Of a stretch of 64,000 nucleotides of DNA, positions 14,993 through 24,728 are shown in pieces. The stretch is from Beggiatoa leptomitoformis (lineage in GTDB: Bacteria > Pseudomonadota > Gammaproteobacteria > Beggiatoales > Beggiatoaceae): assembly GCF_001305575.3 (NCBI RefSeq), contig NZ_CP012373.2:682001-746000 (forward strand), given 5' to 3'. Position 1 is the first letter of the stretch. Every line of letters starts with the position of its first letter. Position numbers and translations under genes: made by a program. A model generated the notes under the pieces. The model did not search any database. It saw only the letters and a program-made list of their open reading frames with translations, and was not told the origin of the DNA.

Positions 14993-16033
14993 TTAACGAG
15001 GACGTAAATCTAAGTTTTTCATTAAAAAGGCATCTAATGAGCTGTTAAATTCGGCAGATTTTTCAGGGTAATAATCGAATAATTCTGCTGTTCCTGTTGT
15101 ACCCGCTTCTTGTAGAGTAATCCCAACTTTATACGGTTTCCCCTCGCTTTCAGGGCGTTCCGCAGCTATGATAACTTCTAAATTTTCATAGACTTTCGCC
15201 CCTGCCATAACTTCTGCTTGTTCAGAAACAGCCGACCGTTCAACACGCAATTTAGAGCTTTGAATGGTATTGCGCACCATTTCGCTGATGGTATTGAGCT
15301 GGTCTTGTACGAGGACAGAACCTTGTATTTTGATATTAATCGTTTTTACAGAGGGGCTGGCGTTTTGCAGTTGCACTTCGTTCTTACCTGATACTGTGCC
15401 TGCGGGAGTATCGGTATAAACAACGGTGGGCGGTGGTGTTGCAGGCATAGATGGCATAACGGGTGCTTTAGTGGATGGTGCTACGGGTTCAGGCGTAGGC
15501 ATCATGGGTTCAGGCATTCCTGAGCTGTCTAGCGGGGTTAAATTGAGATTTTTAACCAAGTAGGCTTTAATGGCTTCTTTAAACGGCATTGGATTATTGT
15601 TGTCATAATCAAATGCTTGTGGTTTGTCTGTTGTGCCTGCTTCTTGTAAGGTGATATCCACTTTGTAAGGCATACCATCTGATTCGGGACGTGTCATTTC
15701 TATCAGAATTTCTAGGTTCTCATAGACTTTACTCCCTGAAACAACAGCACTTTCTCCAGAAACAGGAACGCGCACGACATTAATTTTACTGTGACGGATA
15801 ATATCCCTTACCATTTGTTGTACAGCATTGAGTTGGGATTCAACTAATACTGAACCACGTGTTTGAATGGTAAAGTTTTTTACCGCAGGGGTCATGTTTT
15901 GTAATTGGATTTCATGTTGGGGAGAGACAAAGCCCGTTGGTGTATCAGCCCAGCCTGTTGATATGGAAAACCCCGCGACCAGTGTGGTAACAGTAACAAG
16001 TAGAGGATGTCTTCTGTGGTGTTGCATTATCAA
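14993..16033 (-). CDS. Secreted protein with an internally duplicated domain
   Basis: I recognise no family. The 346-residue protein has a signal peptide (MIMQHHRRHPLLVTVTTLVAGFSISTGWA). Two repeats of about 125 residues follow (roughly 30-165 and 215-346), joined by a Pro/Met-rich linker (MPEPMMPTPEPVAPSTKAP). The repeats share EIQLQN/EVQLQN, GSVLV, VYENLEILI/VYENLEVII, a RPES.G.PYKV.ITLQEAGTT block, and an ending of KNLNLTP/KNLDLRP. A tandem duplication of one envelope domain is clear; the function is unknown. It stands alone, convergent with the TIR-STAND gene. Confidence 0.75.
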   Translation of the reverse strand: MIMQHHRRHPLLVTVTTLVAGFSISTGWADTPTGFVSPQHEIQLQNMTPAVKNFTIQTRGSVLVESQLNAVQQMVRDIIRHSKINVVRVPVSGESAVVSGSKVYENLEILIEMTRPESDGMPYKVDITLQEAGTTDKPQAFDYDNNNPMPFKEAIKAYLVKNLNLTPLDSSGMPEPMMPTPEPVAPSTKAPVMPSMPATPPPTVVYTDTPAGTVSGKNEVQLQNASPSVKTINIKIQGSVLVQDQLNTISEMVRNTIQSSKLRVERSAVSEQAEVMAGAKVYENLEVIIAAERPESEGKPYKVGITLQEAGTTGTAELFDYYPEKSAEFNSSLDAFLMKNLDLRPR

Positions 16034-16251
16034 TTTCCTTATTGTTGTTGGTTAAAATAAAGGGGGGTGCCAAACCGATAGGGATGAAAAACCCTTTGTG
16101 ATTATACGCGGGTTAAATTCAGCCATTATTCTCAAATAATGTTGGCATTACCAAATAAGTGGTTTTGTAACCGTATATTATTTCGGATAATATAGGCAAT
16201 CTTATAAAAATCAAGTCTTTTAGTCTGTTTAATGGGGCTTGCACTTCATGA

Positions 16252-19200
16252 TTAGTTTTTCTCTGCTAACCATTCGATAATTTCATCTAGTTGAAATTCT
16301 TTCACTAATCCTGTTACTTTTTCTATAAAAGCATGTAATGAGGGTTGATTTTCTAATTCGGTTAAATAGGTTTGAATTCCGCCTACATCACCGAGCATTG
16401 CTAGTTCATTTAAACGCTTGATTTGTTCTGGCGTGGGTAATGTTATTTCTTGCGATACGCTTGCCTGTGTAGTTTCTGTGGCGTTTTCTACTTCATAGCA
16501 CCATGTGATATGTAGTAATATTTCTAATAAATTAAAAAGTTCTGTTGCATGAATGGGTTTAGGAATAAATCCATCACATCCCGCATCATAGTAGTGTTGT
16601 TGGTCTTGTTCAAAAACACTGGCAGAAACAACAATAACAGGGATATGGTGTAGCGCAGGGTGGGTTTTAAACTGTTTAATAATGTCTAGCCCATTTTGTT
16701 GTGGTAAAACAGCTTCCATCAGGACAATATCGGGTAAAACGGCTAATGCGAGTTTTAGCCCTGCATCACCATTGTTTGCTTCGTGTGTTTCAAACCCAAG
16801 TGGTTTTAGCAGATTACTAATCACTGAGCAGTTTTCCCATTTGTCATCAATAATGAGTACCTGTTTAGGGGTAGGGTTAAAGCTCGTAATACGATAGCTG
16901 TCATCTTTCGGTTTTATAAAAAGTCCCGCAGATGTGCTGATGGTTAGTGGCATTTTAATAATAAAACAACTGCCTTTGGTGATTTCGCTTTCTACACTTA
17001 ATGTTCCCCCCATCATTTCAACCAGTTTTTTGGTGATGGCTAAGCCTAATCCTGTTCCCTCACCGCGAAATTTATCTTCACCAACTTGTTGGAAAGGATT
17101 AAATATTTTATCGATATCTTCGGTTTTAATCCCAACGCCTGTGTCTTTAATAATAAAGTGCATTTGTCCTGTACTGGCTCGCGCGACAATCAGGTTGACT
17201 TCTCCTGCTTCGGTAAATTTAATGGCATTGCCAATGATGTTGATTAATATCTGTCGCAACCGTTTTTCATCGCAGTGAATGACATTGGGCAGGGTGGAAA
17301 TTGTCGAGAAGGTAAATGCAATGCCTTTTTGTGCGGCTCGCATTTTGAACAAATCAGTAATGCCTTCTAAGAAACTGCCAAATGGAATATCGGTTTCGTA
17401 CAATTCAACACGGTTGGCTTCTATTTTTGATAAGTCCAAGACATCGTTAATTAACGTGAGTAGGTAATCACCTGAGCGTTGGATGATGTTAATTCCATCT
17501 AGTTGTTGAGAACTTAGGGTTTTATCGCGTTGTAGAATTTGGGCGTAGCCTAAAATACCATTTAAAGGGGTGCGTAATTCGTGGCTCATATTGGCTAAAA
17601 ATATACTTTTTGCTTTATTTGCCATTTCTGCATGTTCTTTTGCCCGTTTTAATTCGGCTTCTATTTGTTTGCGTCCACTAATATCACGGGCGATTGTACC
17701 AACACCAATGAGTTCGCGATTATCATCTAATAGGGGCATTATTACTTGTGAAACAGGGAGCAAGGTTTCATCCGCTTGTTGAAAACAATGTTCTCCTGAC
17801 CAAATCCCTTGTTCAATCGCTATTGGAATGTATTCCTCCATTAACGGTTTTACCAAGGTTGCAGGGATATAATTATCCAGTGTAATTTCTTTAGGGTTAC
17901 AACCTGTACGACCAATCATGCGCAAACCAGCGGGATTAATATATTGAATATTGCCGTATAAATCACTGTAACTGATAAAATCGCTGGTGTTATCCGCTAA
18001 GGCTTTAAAACTTGAAATAACAGCGAGTTTTTCTTTTAACAATTCTTCTGTGTGCTTGCGCTCGGTGATGTTTTCTAACATGCCAACGGCAAAATGTGGA
18101 TTGCCTTTGTTGTCTTTAATCATAGAAACTGTCACGGTTGCCCAGATGATGTGACCTTGTTTGTGAATAAACCGTTTTTCAAGTTGATATGTGTCAACCT
18201 TACCTCCAATCATCGCTTGATATTGTGCGACTGATTTGTCTATATCGGGCGGATAAGTGACTTCGGTTAATGTCATACGGAATAGTTCGTTACGGTCATA
18301 GCCTAGTAATTTTTCAAATGCAGGATTACAATCAAAAAATCGTCCTTTTGGGTCAACAAAATCAATGGCTAACGCGGAGTATTCTAGGACGGAACGTAAG
18401 AGTGATTCACTTTCACGCAGCTCTTGATTCATGAGTTCTACACTTTCGCGGGCTTGCTCTGCGGCGTTGGTTGCAAGGGTTAATGCGCGCGTTCTGTCTA
18501 TAACCCGTTGTTCTAGTTCTGCTTGTGAAAGTTCTAGCTTTTTTTGAGTTGTTTCCCGTTCTAAAATTTCGGAACGGAGTTTGTGTAGCATTTTTTGTAA
18601 ACTACACCGCATTTGTTCAAATATCTGTGAAAACTCGCCTAATTCTTGGTAAGAATCTTCCTCAATTCGATGTTCTAAATCGCCCGAGCCGAGCCGTGCA
18701 ATGGCTTGGGAAATGGCTTTTAATTGTTGGATAGGGGCTTTGGTTAAATAATTTAGGATAAAAAAGAATGAAATGGAAATAATGATAATGGCAAAAATAC
18801 CAAAACATATTAAATACCATTGTGTTACTGCGAAATTTTGATGAAGTGTGGTGAAGTTGTGTAAAACAAAGACACCACCCACTTGTTGTTGGGATGCGTC
18901 ATAAATGGGAAAAATGCCTTTGATATACACATTGCCATTATCTAGGGTTTGCATACCTAAAACATGGGGTTTGTTTGGAATGTTGGTAACACTCCGTTGT
19001 ATATCTGATAAGTCGGGGTCTTTAATAGTGCTGTCTATGAGTAAAATATTCGGGTCGTCAGCCCAATTATTTCGCTGATTTTTATTTTTTTGCAAGGCTT
19101 GCCATGCTTGCTCATCAATAAATTGTTTATACACAAATAGACCATATTCATCACCAATTTGGTTTTTCATGGCTGTTAAAAAATGGTCAATTTCTTCGCC

Positions 19201-19728
19201 CAGTTCTAAATAACCTACTAGGGTTTTATCAATGTAATAAGGGTGTACGACACGCAACGCAAACGCGGTTTTACCCAATTCTATGCCAATCCCAAAATCT
19301 TTAGTGAGTACTGATTGACGATAAGTCGGTCGTTGCACGGTATCGCCATATAAATCAGGATTGTGCATTCTTAAAAAAACGGTTTTAAAGGCTTCTGGTA
19401 AATGAAAATACCAATGGGTAATACGATAACGATTTTTTAATTGTTCAAATAAGGGCAGTGCTATTTTGTATAAGGCATCACGATTTTGTTGTGTAAATGC
19501 TGCTTGCCATTGTGGATTATCTAATAGACTTAGTAGGGTAGAGGATAATTTCTCTATATCATCTTTTTCTAAATTTTGAAAAGTAAGGGATGCGTTTTGA
19601 ATAGTACGTTCGGCAATAATATCTATGGTTTGATAGTAGGAGCGACTCAGGAGTAATAGTGAAGCCGAGATGCTAATGGCAACACAAACAACTGCAACAA
19701 TGGTCAATTTAAATTTGAGAGACCTCAT
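16252..19728 (-). CDS. Hybrid sensor histidine kinase with Glu-for-Asp receiver
   Basis: The 1158-residue protein has two membrane helices (about 8-28 and 303-326) around a large periplasmic sensor region, probably double-Cache. HAMP, coiled coil, two PAS domains (about 440-700), HisKA with phospho-His716 in NMSHELRTPLNG, and a HATPase domain with DTGVGI and GEGTGLGLAI follow. The receiver domain (about 960-1085) has the acidic pair IDD and the Lys of FIPKP. The phospho-acceptor position reads DIVLMEAVLP, so Glu1005 (codon at 16714-16716) replaces Asp. A helical tail of about 60 residues ends the protein. It probably signals through His716 to a separate regulator, with the receiver acting as a fixed or phosphomimetic module. 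No regulator gene is adjacent. Confidence 0.9.
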   Translation of the reverse strand: MRSLKFKLTIVAVVCVAISISASLLLLSRSYYQTIDIIAERTIQNASLTFQNLEKDDIEKLSSTLLSLLDNPQWQAAFTQQNRDALYKIALPLFEQLKNRYRITHWYFHLPEAFKTVFLRMHNPDLYGDTVQRPTYRQSVLTKDFGIGIELGKTAFALRVVHPYYIDKTLVGYLELGEEIDHFLTAMKNQIGDEYGLFVYKQFIDEQAWQALQKNKNQRNNWADDPNILLIDSTIKDPDLSDIQRSVTNIPNKPHVLGMQTLDNGNVYIKGIFPIYDASQQQVGGVFVLHNFTTLHQNFAVTQWYLICFGIFAIIIISISFFFILNYLTKAPIQQLKAISQAIARLGSGDLEHRIEEDSYQELGEFSQIFEQMRCSLQKMLHKLRSEILERETTQKKLELSQAELEQRVIDRTRALTLATNAAEQARESVELMNQELRESESLLRSVLEYSALAIDFVDPKGRFFDCNPAFEKLLGYDRNELFRMTLTEVTYPPDIDKSVAQYQAMIGGKVDTYQLEKRFIHKQGHIIWATVTVSMIKDNKGNPHFAVGMLENITERKHTEELLKEKLAVISSFKALADNTSDFISYSDLYGNIQYINPAGLRMIGRTGCNPKEITLDNYIPATLVKPLMEEYIPIAIEQGIWSGEHCFQQADETLLPVSQVIMPLLDDNRELIGVGTIARDISGRKQIEAELKRAKEHAEMANKAKSIFLANMSHELRTPLNGILGYAQILQRDKTLSSQQLDGINIIQRSGDYLLTLINDVLDLSKIEANRVELYETDIPFGSFLEGITDLFKMRAAQKGIAFTFSTISTLPNVIHCDEKRLRQILINIIGNAIKFTEAGEVNLIVARASTGQMHFIIKDTGVGIKTEDIDKIFNPFQQVGEDKFRGEGTGLGLAITKKLVEMMGGTLSVESEITKGSCFIIKMPLTISTSAGLFIKPKDDSYRITSFNPTPKQVLIIDDKWENCSVISNLLKPLGFETHEANNGDAGLKLALAVLPDIVLMEAVLPQQNGLDIIKQFKTHPALHHIPVIVVSASVFEQDQQHYYDAGCDGFIPKPIHATELFNLLEILLHITWCYEVENATETTQASVSQEITLPTPEQIKRLNELAMLGDVGGIQTYLTELENQPSLHAFIEKVTGLVKEFQLDEIIEWLAEKN

Positions 19729-19934
19729 GAAATGTTCCCTTATAATATTAAGTGCTGAAAATATCGTGAATGTTGATTCAGAGTCTTTTTACTCAAATGC
19801 CTTAACTTTGCTTATTTGGTGCTTAAGATAATCCTGAACACGCTCCTACCTTAGTTTCATATACTCACGCTTTGTTCTTATTTAGTGCCTATATTGTTAT
19901 AGTAAAACCCTTTTTCTAACGCAACCGCCCATAA

Positions 19935-20510
19935 ATGATGATGACTCTACGCTCGTTTTATCGCTTTTTCTATGTTTTACTTGGTTTATCTTATGGTCTT
20001 TGTGCAAATGCAGAAGAGGTTACACGTCATTATTTGAGTGATGATCCACTTCGCTGTGAGGTTTTGCGCTTTGCGTGTCCTGAGCAACAGCAACCTTTTT
20101 TTAATGCACAAGGATGTGGGTGTGAATTGGCACAAGCGGCATTAAAAACCGCACCACCTTATTACAGTACAGATGCGCTTAAGTGTTCCACGCTTGAGTT
20201 TACGTGTCGAGAGGGATTTTACCCATTTTTTGATCAGCAAGGCTGTGGTTGTCAGCGGGTGAATGCAACAGATTGTGCAGAAATGACAACGGGAATATTA
20301 ACAACATTAGCGACACGGACAGCAGACGAGCATTATTTGCAAACCGCGTTAAAACCACGTCGCCGTTATTTATTTAATACAGTTGCTGCTTGCCAAACAG
20401 CAACTTTTCAGTGTGAAACAGGATATTATCCTTTTTTTGACGCGCAGGGATGCGGTTGTCAAACGGTGCCAACTTGTCCAAAAATAACAGAGAATACCGT
20501 GCCAAAATAA
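19935..20510 (+). CDS. Secreted Cys-rich protein with three PFF.-.QGCGC repeats
   Basis: I do not recognise a named family. After a signal peptide (SFYRFFYVLLGLSYGLCANAE), the 191-residue protein contains three copies of a Cys motif: RCEVLRFACPEQQQPFF then QGCGC; KCSTLEFTCREGFYPFF then QGCGC; ACQTATFQCETGYYPFF then QGCGC. Each unit has four Cys, so disulfide-bonded or metal-binding modules outside the cytoplasm are likely. Three ATG codons in tandem begin the frame and there is no clear ribosome site, so the exact start is uncertain by one or two codons. It is divergent from the hybrid kinase gene. Confidence 0.8.
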   Translation: MMMTLRSFYRFFYVLLGLSYGLCANAEEVTRHYLSDDPLRCEVLRFACPEQQQPFFNAQGCGCELAQAALKTAPPYYSTDALKCSTLEFTCREGFYPFFDQQGCGCQRVNATDCAEMTTGILTTLATRTADEHYLQTALKPRRRYLFNTVAACQTATFQCETGYYPFFDAQGCGCQTVPTCPKITENTVPK

Positions 20511-20566
20511 TCAGAATTGAGCCGATTTTTTCATCCTGCATTGTTTTAGCACTGCCGATAGTTTAG

Positions 20567-20609
20567 CCAACAGTAGGGATAATGGACTTTTCCCTACTAT
20601 TGGGTTTTT
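20567..20609 (+). terminator. Intrinsic terminator of the Cys-rich protein gene
   Basis: CCAACAGTAGGGA (20567-20579) pairs with TCCCTACTATTGG (20591-20603), with one mismatch, followed by GTTTTT on the plus strand. It abuts the stop codon of the convergent ffh gene. Confidence 0.75.
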
Positions 20610-21969
20610 AGAACTGCATACCGGGGGGTAATTTCCCTTTTAGACCTTTTAACATTCCCATCATGCCACCTTTTTTTGTAATGCTTTTCATCATTTTTTG
20701 CATTTGGGTAAATTGTTTTAGCAGGCGATTGACATCTTGCACTTGTGTTCCTGAACCTCTGGCAATGCGGTCTTTACGCGAGCCTTTTACCAATAAGGGA
20801 AAACGCCGTTCTTGAGAGGTCATGGAGTTAATAATAGCTTCCATTTTAATGAATTCTTTATCATTCACCTGACTTTTAACATTAACGGGGATTTGTCCCA
20901 TTCCCGGTAATTTATCCATCATGCTGGCGATACCGCCCATATTGCGCATTTGTACTAGTTGGTCGCGGAAGTCTTCTAAGTCAAAGCCTTTTCCACCTTT
21001 TTTTAGTTTACCTACCAGTTTTTCAGCTTGTTCTTTGTCAACATTGCGTTCCACTTCTTCAATTAGGCTTAAAACATCGCCTTGTCCGATAATACGCGAG
21101 GCAATACGGTCAGGATAGAAGGGTTCAAGGGCGGCCGTTTTTTCTCCCGCGCCGATAAATTTAATGGGTTTGCCTGTGATATAACGGACGGATAATGCGG
21201 CACCACCGCGCGCGTCTCCGTCGGTTTTTGTCAACACAACACCTGTGAGGGGGAGCGCGTCATTAAAGGCTTTTGCGGTATTTGCCGCGTCTTGCCCTGT
21301 CATGCTGTCCACCACAAATAGGGTTTCGGTGGGTTTGACGGCGGCGTGTAATTCTTTAATTTCCTTCATCATTTGTTCATCGACATGCAAGCGTCCTGCG
21401 GTGTCGATGAGTAAGGCTTCAATCCCTAATTTTCGGGCTTGAACAATGGCGGCTTGGGCGATTTCTACAGGTTTTTGGGTGGTATCGCTGGGAAAAAAGG
21501 TTGCGCCAACTTCGCTAGCTAAGCGTTCTAATTGTTGAATTGCCGCAGGGCGATAAATATCGCAGCTAACGACCATGACTTTTTTCTTTTGGCGTTCAAT
21601 TAACCAGCGGGCTAGTTTGGCAACGGTGGTTGTTTTCCCTGAGCCTTGTAAACCTGCCATTAGGATAACGACGGGTGGCACGGCATTAAAGTTTAATTCT
21701 TCACTGTCGCCCATGAGTGCGATTAATTCATCACGCACGACACGAATCAGGGCTTGTCCGGGGGTTAAACTGCCAATAACTTCTTGTCCAATTGCGCGCG
21801 TTTGCACTCGTTCAATAAAGGCTTTTGCAACGGGTAGCGCAACGTCAGCTTCTAAAAAAGCCATACGAACTTCACGTAAAGATTCTTTAATATTTTTCTC
21901 GGTTAAGCGTCCTTGACCTTGTAGGTTCTTAAGGGTTTTTCCTAACCGTTCTGTTAAATTATCAAACAT
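20608..21969 (-). CDS. ffh: Signal recognition particle protein Ffh
   Basis: SRP54 GTPase that, with 4.5S RNA, directs nascent membrane proteins to FtsY. The 453-residue protein has the usual N domain, the G domain with P-loop GLQGSGKTTTVAKLA (about 107), DIYRPAAIQQLERLA, DTAGRLH and TKTDGDARGGAALS, and a Met-rich M domain (about 330-453: MRNMGGIASMMDKLPGMG, MQKMMKSITKKGGMMGML). The length is normal for the family. The gene looks monocistronic and is convergent with the upstream-lying Cys-rich gene. The 4.5S RNA core motif was not seen in this window. Confidence 0.98.
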   Translation of the reverse strand: MFDNLTERLGKTLKNLQGQGRLTEKNIKESLREVRMAFLEADVALPVAKAFIERVQTRAIGQEVIGSLTPGQALIRVVRDELIALMGDSEELNFNAVPPVVILMAGLQGSGKTTTVAKLARWLIERQKKKVMVVSCDIYRPAAIQQLERLASEVGATFFPSDTTQKPVEIAQAAIVQARKLGIEALLIDTAGRLHVDEQMMKEIKELHAAVKPTETLFVVDSMTGQDAANTAKAFNDALPLTGVVLTKTDGDARGGAALSVRYITGKPIKFIGAGEKTAALEPFYPDRIASRIIGQGDVLSLIEEVERNVDKEQAEKLVGKLKKGGKGFDLEDFRDQLVQMRNMGGIASMMDKLPGMGQIPVNVKSQVNDKEFIKMEAIINSMTSQERRFPLLVKGSRKDRIARGSGTQVQDVNRLLKQFTQMQKMMKSITKKGGMMGMLKGLKGKLPPGMQF

Positions 21970-22093
21970 ATATCATGACCTTAATTTGTGAAAACTTATT
22001 TAAGTGTTAATTATGTGCTTTTATCTATTTTTTTCAAAGATAGGGATAGTTTAACCGCTATTGATGTGGCGTTATAGATATCGCTGTTCGCGC

Positions 22094-22780
22094 TTATTCC
22101 CACTCGATTAACAGGCGTTCTAATTCGACTAAATTGCTAATAATGGCATGGGGGTGATATTTACCTGAGGGTGATTTGTATGAGCGATTAATCCATACTG
22201 CTTTCATACCGATGGCTAACGCGCCCGCAATGTCGCATTCTTCATCATCGCCTACATGGATAACTTCTTCAGGGGAAGCATTAGCCCGTTGACAAGCGGC
22301 TTCAAATAGCGCGGGATGTGGTTTAGCTGCGTTAACATCGCTTGCCATCAGGGAAAAATTCATAATGTCCCCTAAGCCAACGCGGTGAATATCTGCGCTA
22401 CCATTGGTTAATGTGCCGAGAATATACCGTCCTTGTAGTCGTTTTAGAACGGGTAGAACGTCTTTGTAAAAGGTTACTTGATGGCGTGCTGTTTGGAAAA
22501 CTTCAAACGCTATTTCTGCCATTTCTGCTTGATAACCTACTTCGACAGCCGCTTGTGCAAGTCCTAATTTTCTTAAGAGTCCTAGGTTATAGTGTAAATC
22601 AGGTTGCGTTTCTAATAGTTTTTGTCGTCGTTTGGCGAGTTCATTAATACTGAATTGTTTGGGAATGTGCGGATAATGTTGGCGTAACCAAGCAAACAGT
22701 GACTTTTCAGCCCGTTTTATAACAGGGTCAATAGGCCACAAAGTGTCGTCTAAATCAAAGCAAATGGCGCGTATAGGCAT
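22094..22780 (-). CDS. HAD-superfamily hydrolase (subfamily IA, YigB-like)
   Basis: The 228 residues show all HAD motifs: nucleophile ICFDLDDTLW (motif I), GTLTNGSADI (motif II), the Lys in AAKPHPALF (motif III) and HVGDDEECDIAGA (motif IV). The helical cap (about 20-95) is typical of subfamily IA. The closest enzyme I can suggest is the YigB-type FMN phosphatase/phosphoglycolate phosphatase group, but substrate cannot be assigned from sequence alone. It is divergent from the MerR-B12 gene, with a 190-base shared promoter region. Confidence 0.9.
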   Translation of the reverse strand: MPIRAICFDLDDTLWPIDPVIKRAEKSLFAWLRQHYPHIPKQFSINELAKRRQKLLETQPDLHYNLGLLRKLGLAQAAVEVGYQAEMAEIAFEVFQTARHQVTFYKDVLPVLKRLQGRYILGTLTNGSADIHRVGLGDIMNFSLMASDVNAAKPHPALFEAACQRANASPEEVIHVGDDEECDIAGALAIGMKAVWINRSYKSPSGKYHPHAIISNLVELERLLIEWE

Positions 22781-22971
22781 AAGAGCGGTTTTTTACAAAC
22801 GAATGAATGATGATGATAGGAGCTTATGAAGGGAATGCAAGTTTTTTTCGTGGTGAAAATAAGCAATAGCTTGAGAAAGTAACATTATATTAATATTTTA
22901 TTTTGTGGATTCATTTGTAATAAATGAGAACTATCTAGTTTTTTAATAGTAAGATTTATATAAGATTTTTC

Positions 22972-23889
22972 ATGATGACAACAGATAGCTTAACGATTGA
23001 TCAGTATCGCTACCCCATCCGAACTGTAGCTAGTTTAACAGGGGTTAATCCAATCACGTTGCGCGCATGGGAACGGCGTTATGGGTTAATGACACCTTAT
23101 CGAACAGCGAAAGGGCATAGGCTTTATTCGCAACAGGATATTGATTTAATTTGTCGGGTGGTCGATTTACTTGAGGCAGGTATCCCGATTAGTCAAGTTA
23201 AACAGGCTTTATGCCAACGGTCAGCGCAAGGAACTGAGGTAAAAGCAGAAAATATGTGGGGATGTTATTTACAACACATGTTAGTTGCCATTAGTCGTTT
23301 AGATGAAGCCTGTTTAGAGGCGACTTATAATGAAGTATTGTCTTTATACTCTATTGATGTATTTACGAATAAGTTAATTTTGCCGTTATTACAACTCTTG
23401 GGTAAGCGTTGGGAAAATACGGAGGGTAGTGTTGCTGAGGAGCATTTTTTTTCAGTTTATTTACGGAATAAATTAGGTGCGCGTTTTCATCATCATTCAG
23501 GGATGAGTAATGGTTTTCGTTTATTATGTGCTTGTGTTTCTGGTGAATATCATGAATTCGGATTATTATTTTTTGCCCTAGCGGCTAATGCGCAGGGGTA
23601 TGAAACGGTGGTATTAGGGGCAAATATCCCTTTGCAAGAATTACCCTTAGCAACTAAACGTTCTCATAGCCATGCGATTGTATTATCTAGTAGAGTTTCT
23701 TCTTTAGCCTCTGTTTTAACAGCAGAATTACCGCAATTGGTAAAAAATGTTAATGTTCCTGTCTGGATAGGGGGGCAAGGTTCAAGTGTTTATCATGATG
23801 AGATTATGCAAGCAGGTGCAATTCCTTTAGGGGAGGATATTTGTCAAGGATTGAAATGTATTCATCAACAATTTACAACAGTTCGTTAA
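22972..23889 (+). CDS. MerR-type regulator with B12-binding domain (CarH/LitR-like)
   Basis: The N-terminus is a MerR winged helix (PIRTVASLTGVNPITLRAWE, RYGLMTP, GHRLYSQQDI). A four-helix cobalamin-cap domain follows, with the W-x9-E-H signature of light-sensing CarH proteins (W..ENTEGSVAEEH), then a B12-binding Rossmann domain with the E-x-H-x-x-G ligand motif (GEYHEFGLL) and LGANIPLQEL. In CarH, adenosylcobalamin in the dark makes a repressing tetramer that light breaks. The motifs are seen in the sequence; light control here is inference. Targets are often carotenoid or photolyase genes, but none are adjacent. The 3' end overlaps ugpQ by 17 bases, tail to tail. Confidence 0.88.
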   Translation: MMTTDSLTIDQYRYPIRTVASLTGVNPITLRAWERRYGLMTPYRTAKGHRLYSQQDIDLICRVVDLLEAGIPISQVKQALCQRSAQGTEVKAENMWGCYLQHMLVAISRLDEACLEATYNEVLSLYSIDVFTNKLILPLLQLLGKRWENTEGSVAEEHFFSVYLRNKLGARFHHHSGMSNGFRLLCACVSGEYHEFGLLFFALAANAQGYETVVLGANIPLQELPLATKRSHSHAIVLSSRVSSLASVLTAELPQLVKNVNVPVWIGGQGSSVYHDEIMQAGAIPLGEDICQGLKCIHQQFTTVR

Positions 23890-24610
23890 TAAGTAATTGT
23901 GGATAATCCGAAAAAACGGCATCAACTCCCCAAGCAAATAATTGTCTGGCTTGTTGTGGTTGATTAACTGTAAATGTTAATACTTGATAACCCGCTGTTT
24001 TTACTGCTTGTACTTGTGATGCGGTGAGTGTTGTGTAATCGCAATGTAGGCTAATGCAACGTAATTCTTGTAATAAAGATTGCCAATGCGGGGGAATTTT
24101 TTCAGTTAAAAAGCCGCGTGGAATATTGGGTAGTTGGTCACGCGCAATCGCTAAACAGCGTGGACTAAAACTAGATATTAATAAGGGTAAACGATGTATA
24201 TCAATCTGTTGTAAAGCAGTTACAACGGCTTGTGCGGTTACTTGTTCTAATCCTTGTAAAGGTTTTATTTCTAAATTTAACCCCATATTCAACTGGATTA
24301 ATAATTCTACCGTGTTCGTTAAGGTTGCAATCTGTTCTCCTGCAAACTGGGGTGCAAACCAAGCCCCTGCATCTAATTGACGTAAAACCGTATAAGGTTG
24401 GTCTATCAATCGTCCAGTTCCATTGCTACAACGTTCTAACGTATCGTCATGAAAAATAATCGGTGTGTGACAAGCAGCAAGCATTACATCAATTTCTACC
24501 CAACGCGCGCCATATTCTGCCGCCAAACGCAACGCGCTATGGGTATTTTCAGGCGCATTAGCTGATGCACCGCGATGTGCAATAATTTTTGGTAAAACAA
24601 TTTGTTGCAT
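23873..24610 (-). CDS. ugpQ: Glycerophosphodiester phosphodiesterase
   Basis: Hydrolyses glycerophosphodiesters to glycerol-3-phosphate and an alcohol. The 245 residues match the cytoplasmic UgpQ type: IAHRGASANAPENTHSA (catalytic His and metal-binding Glu), VEIDVML, FHDDTLERCSNG (second His), NLEIKPL, and a C-terminal VLTFTVNQPQQARQLFAWGVDAVFSDYP. No signal peptide is present. It is convergent with the MerR-B12 gene and divergent from the binding-protein gene at 24729. Confidence 0.92.
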   Translation of the reverse strand: MQQIVLPKIIAHRGASANAPENTHSALRLAAEYGARWVEIDVMLAACHTPIIFHDDTLERCSNGTGRLIDQPYTVLRQLDAGAWFAPQFAGEQIATLTNTVELLIQLNMGLNLEIKPLQGLEQVTAQAVVTALQQIDIHRLPLLISSFSPRCLAIARDQLPNIPRGFLTEKIPPHWQSLLQELRCISLHCDYTTLTASQVQAVKTAGYQVLTFTVNQPQQARQLFAWGVDAVFSDYPQLLINELL

Positions 24611-24728
24611 TATGTCATTTTCCTTTCGTGTAAAGAATTTTATTGGTATGAGAAATGCTCATTTTCTCTAGTCCAGTCATTTTGCTTTATAATCCTGAAA
24701 AATTTCACTGTTTCCGAGTTACACCACT

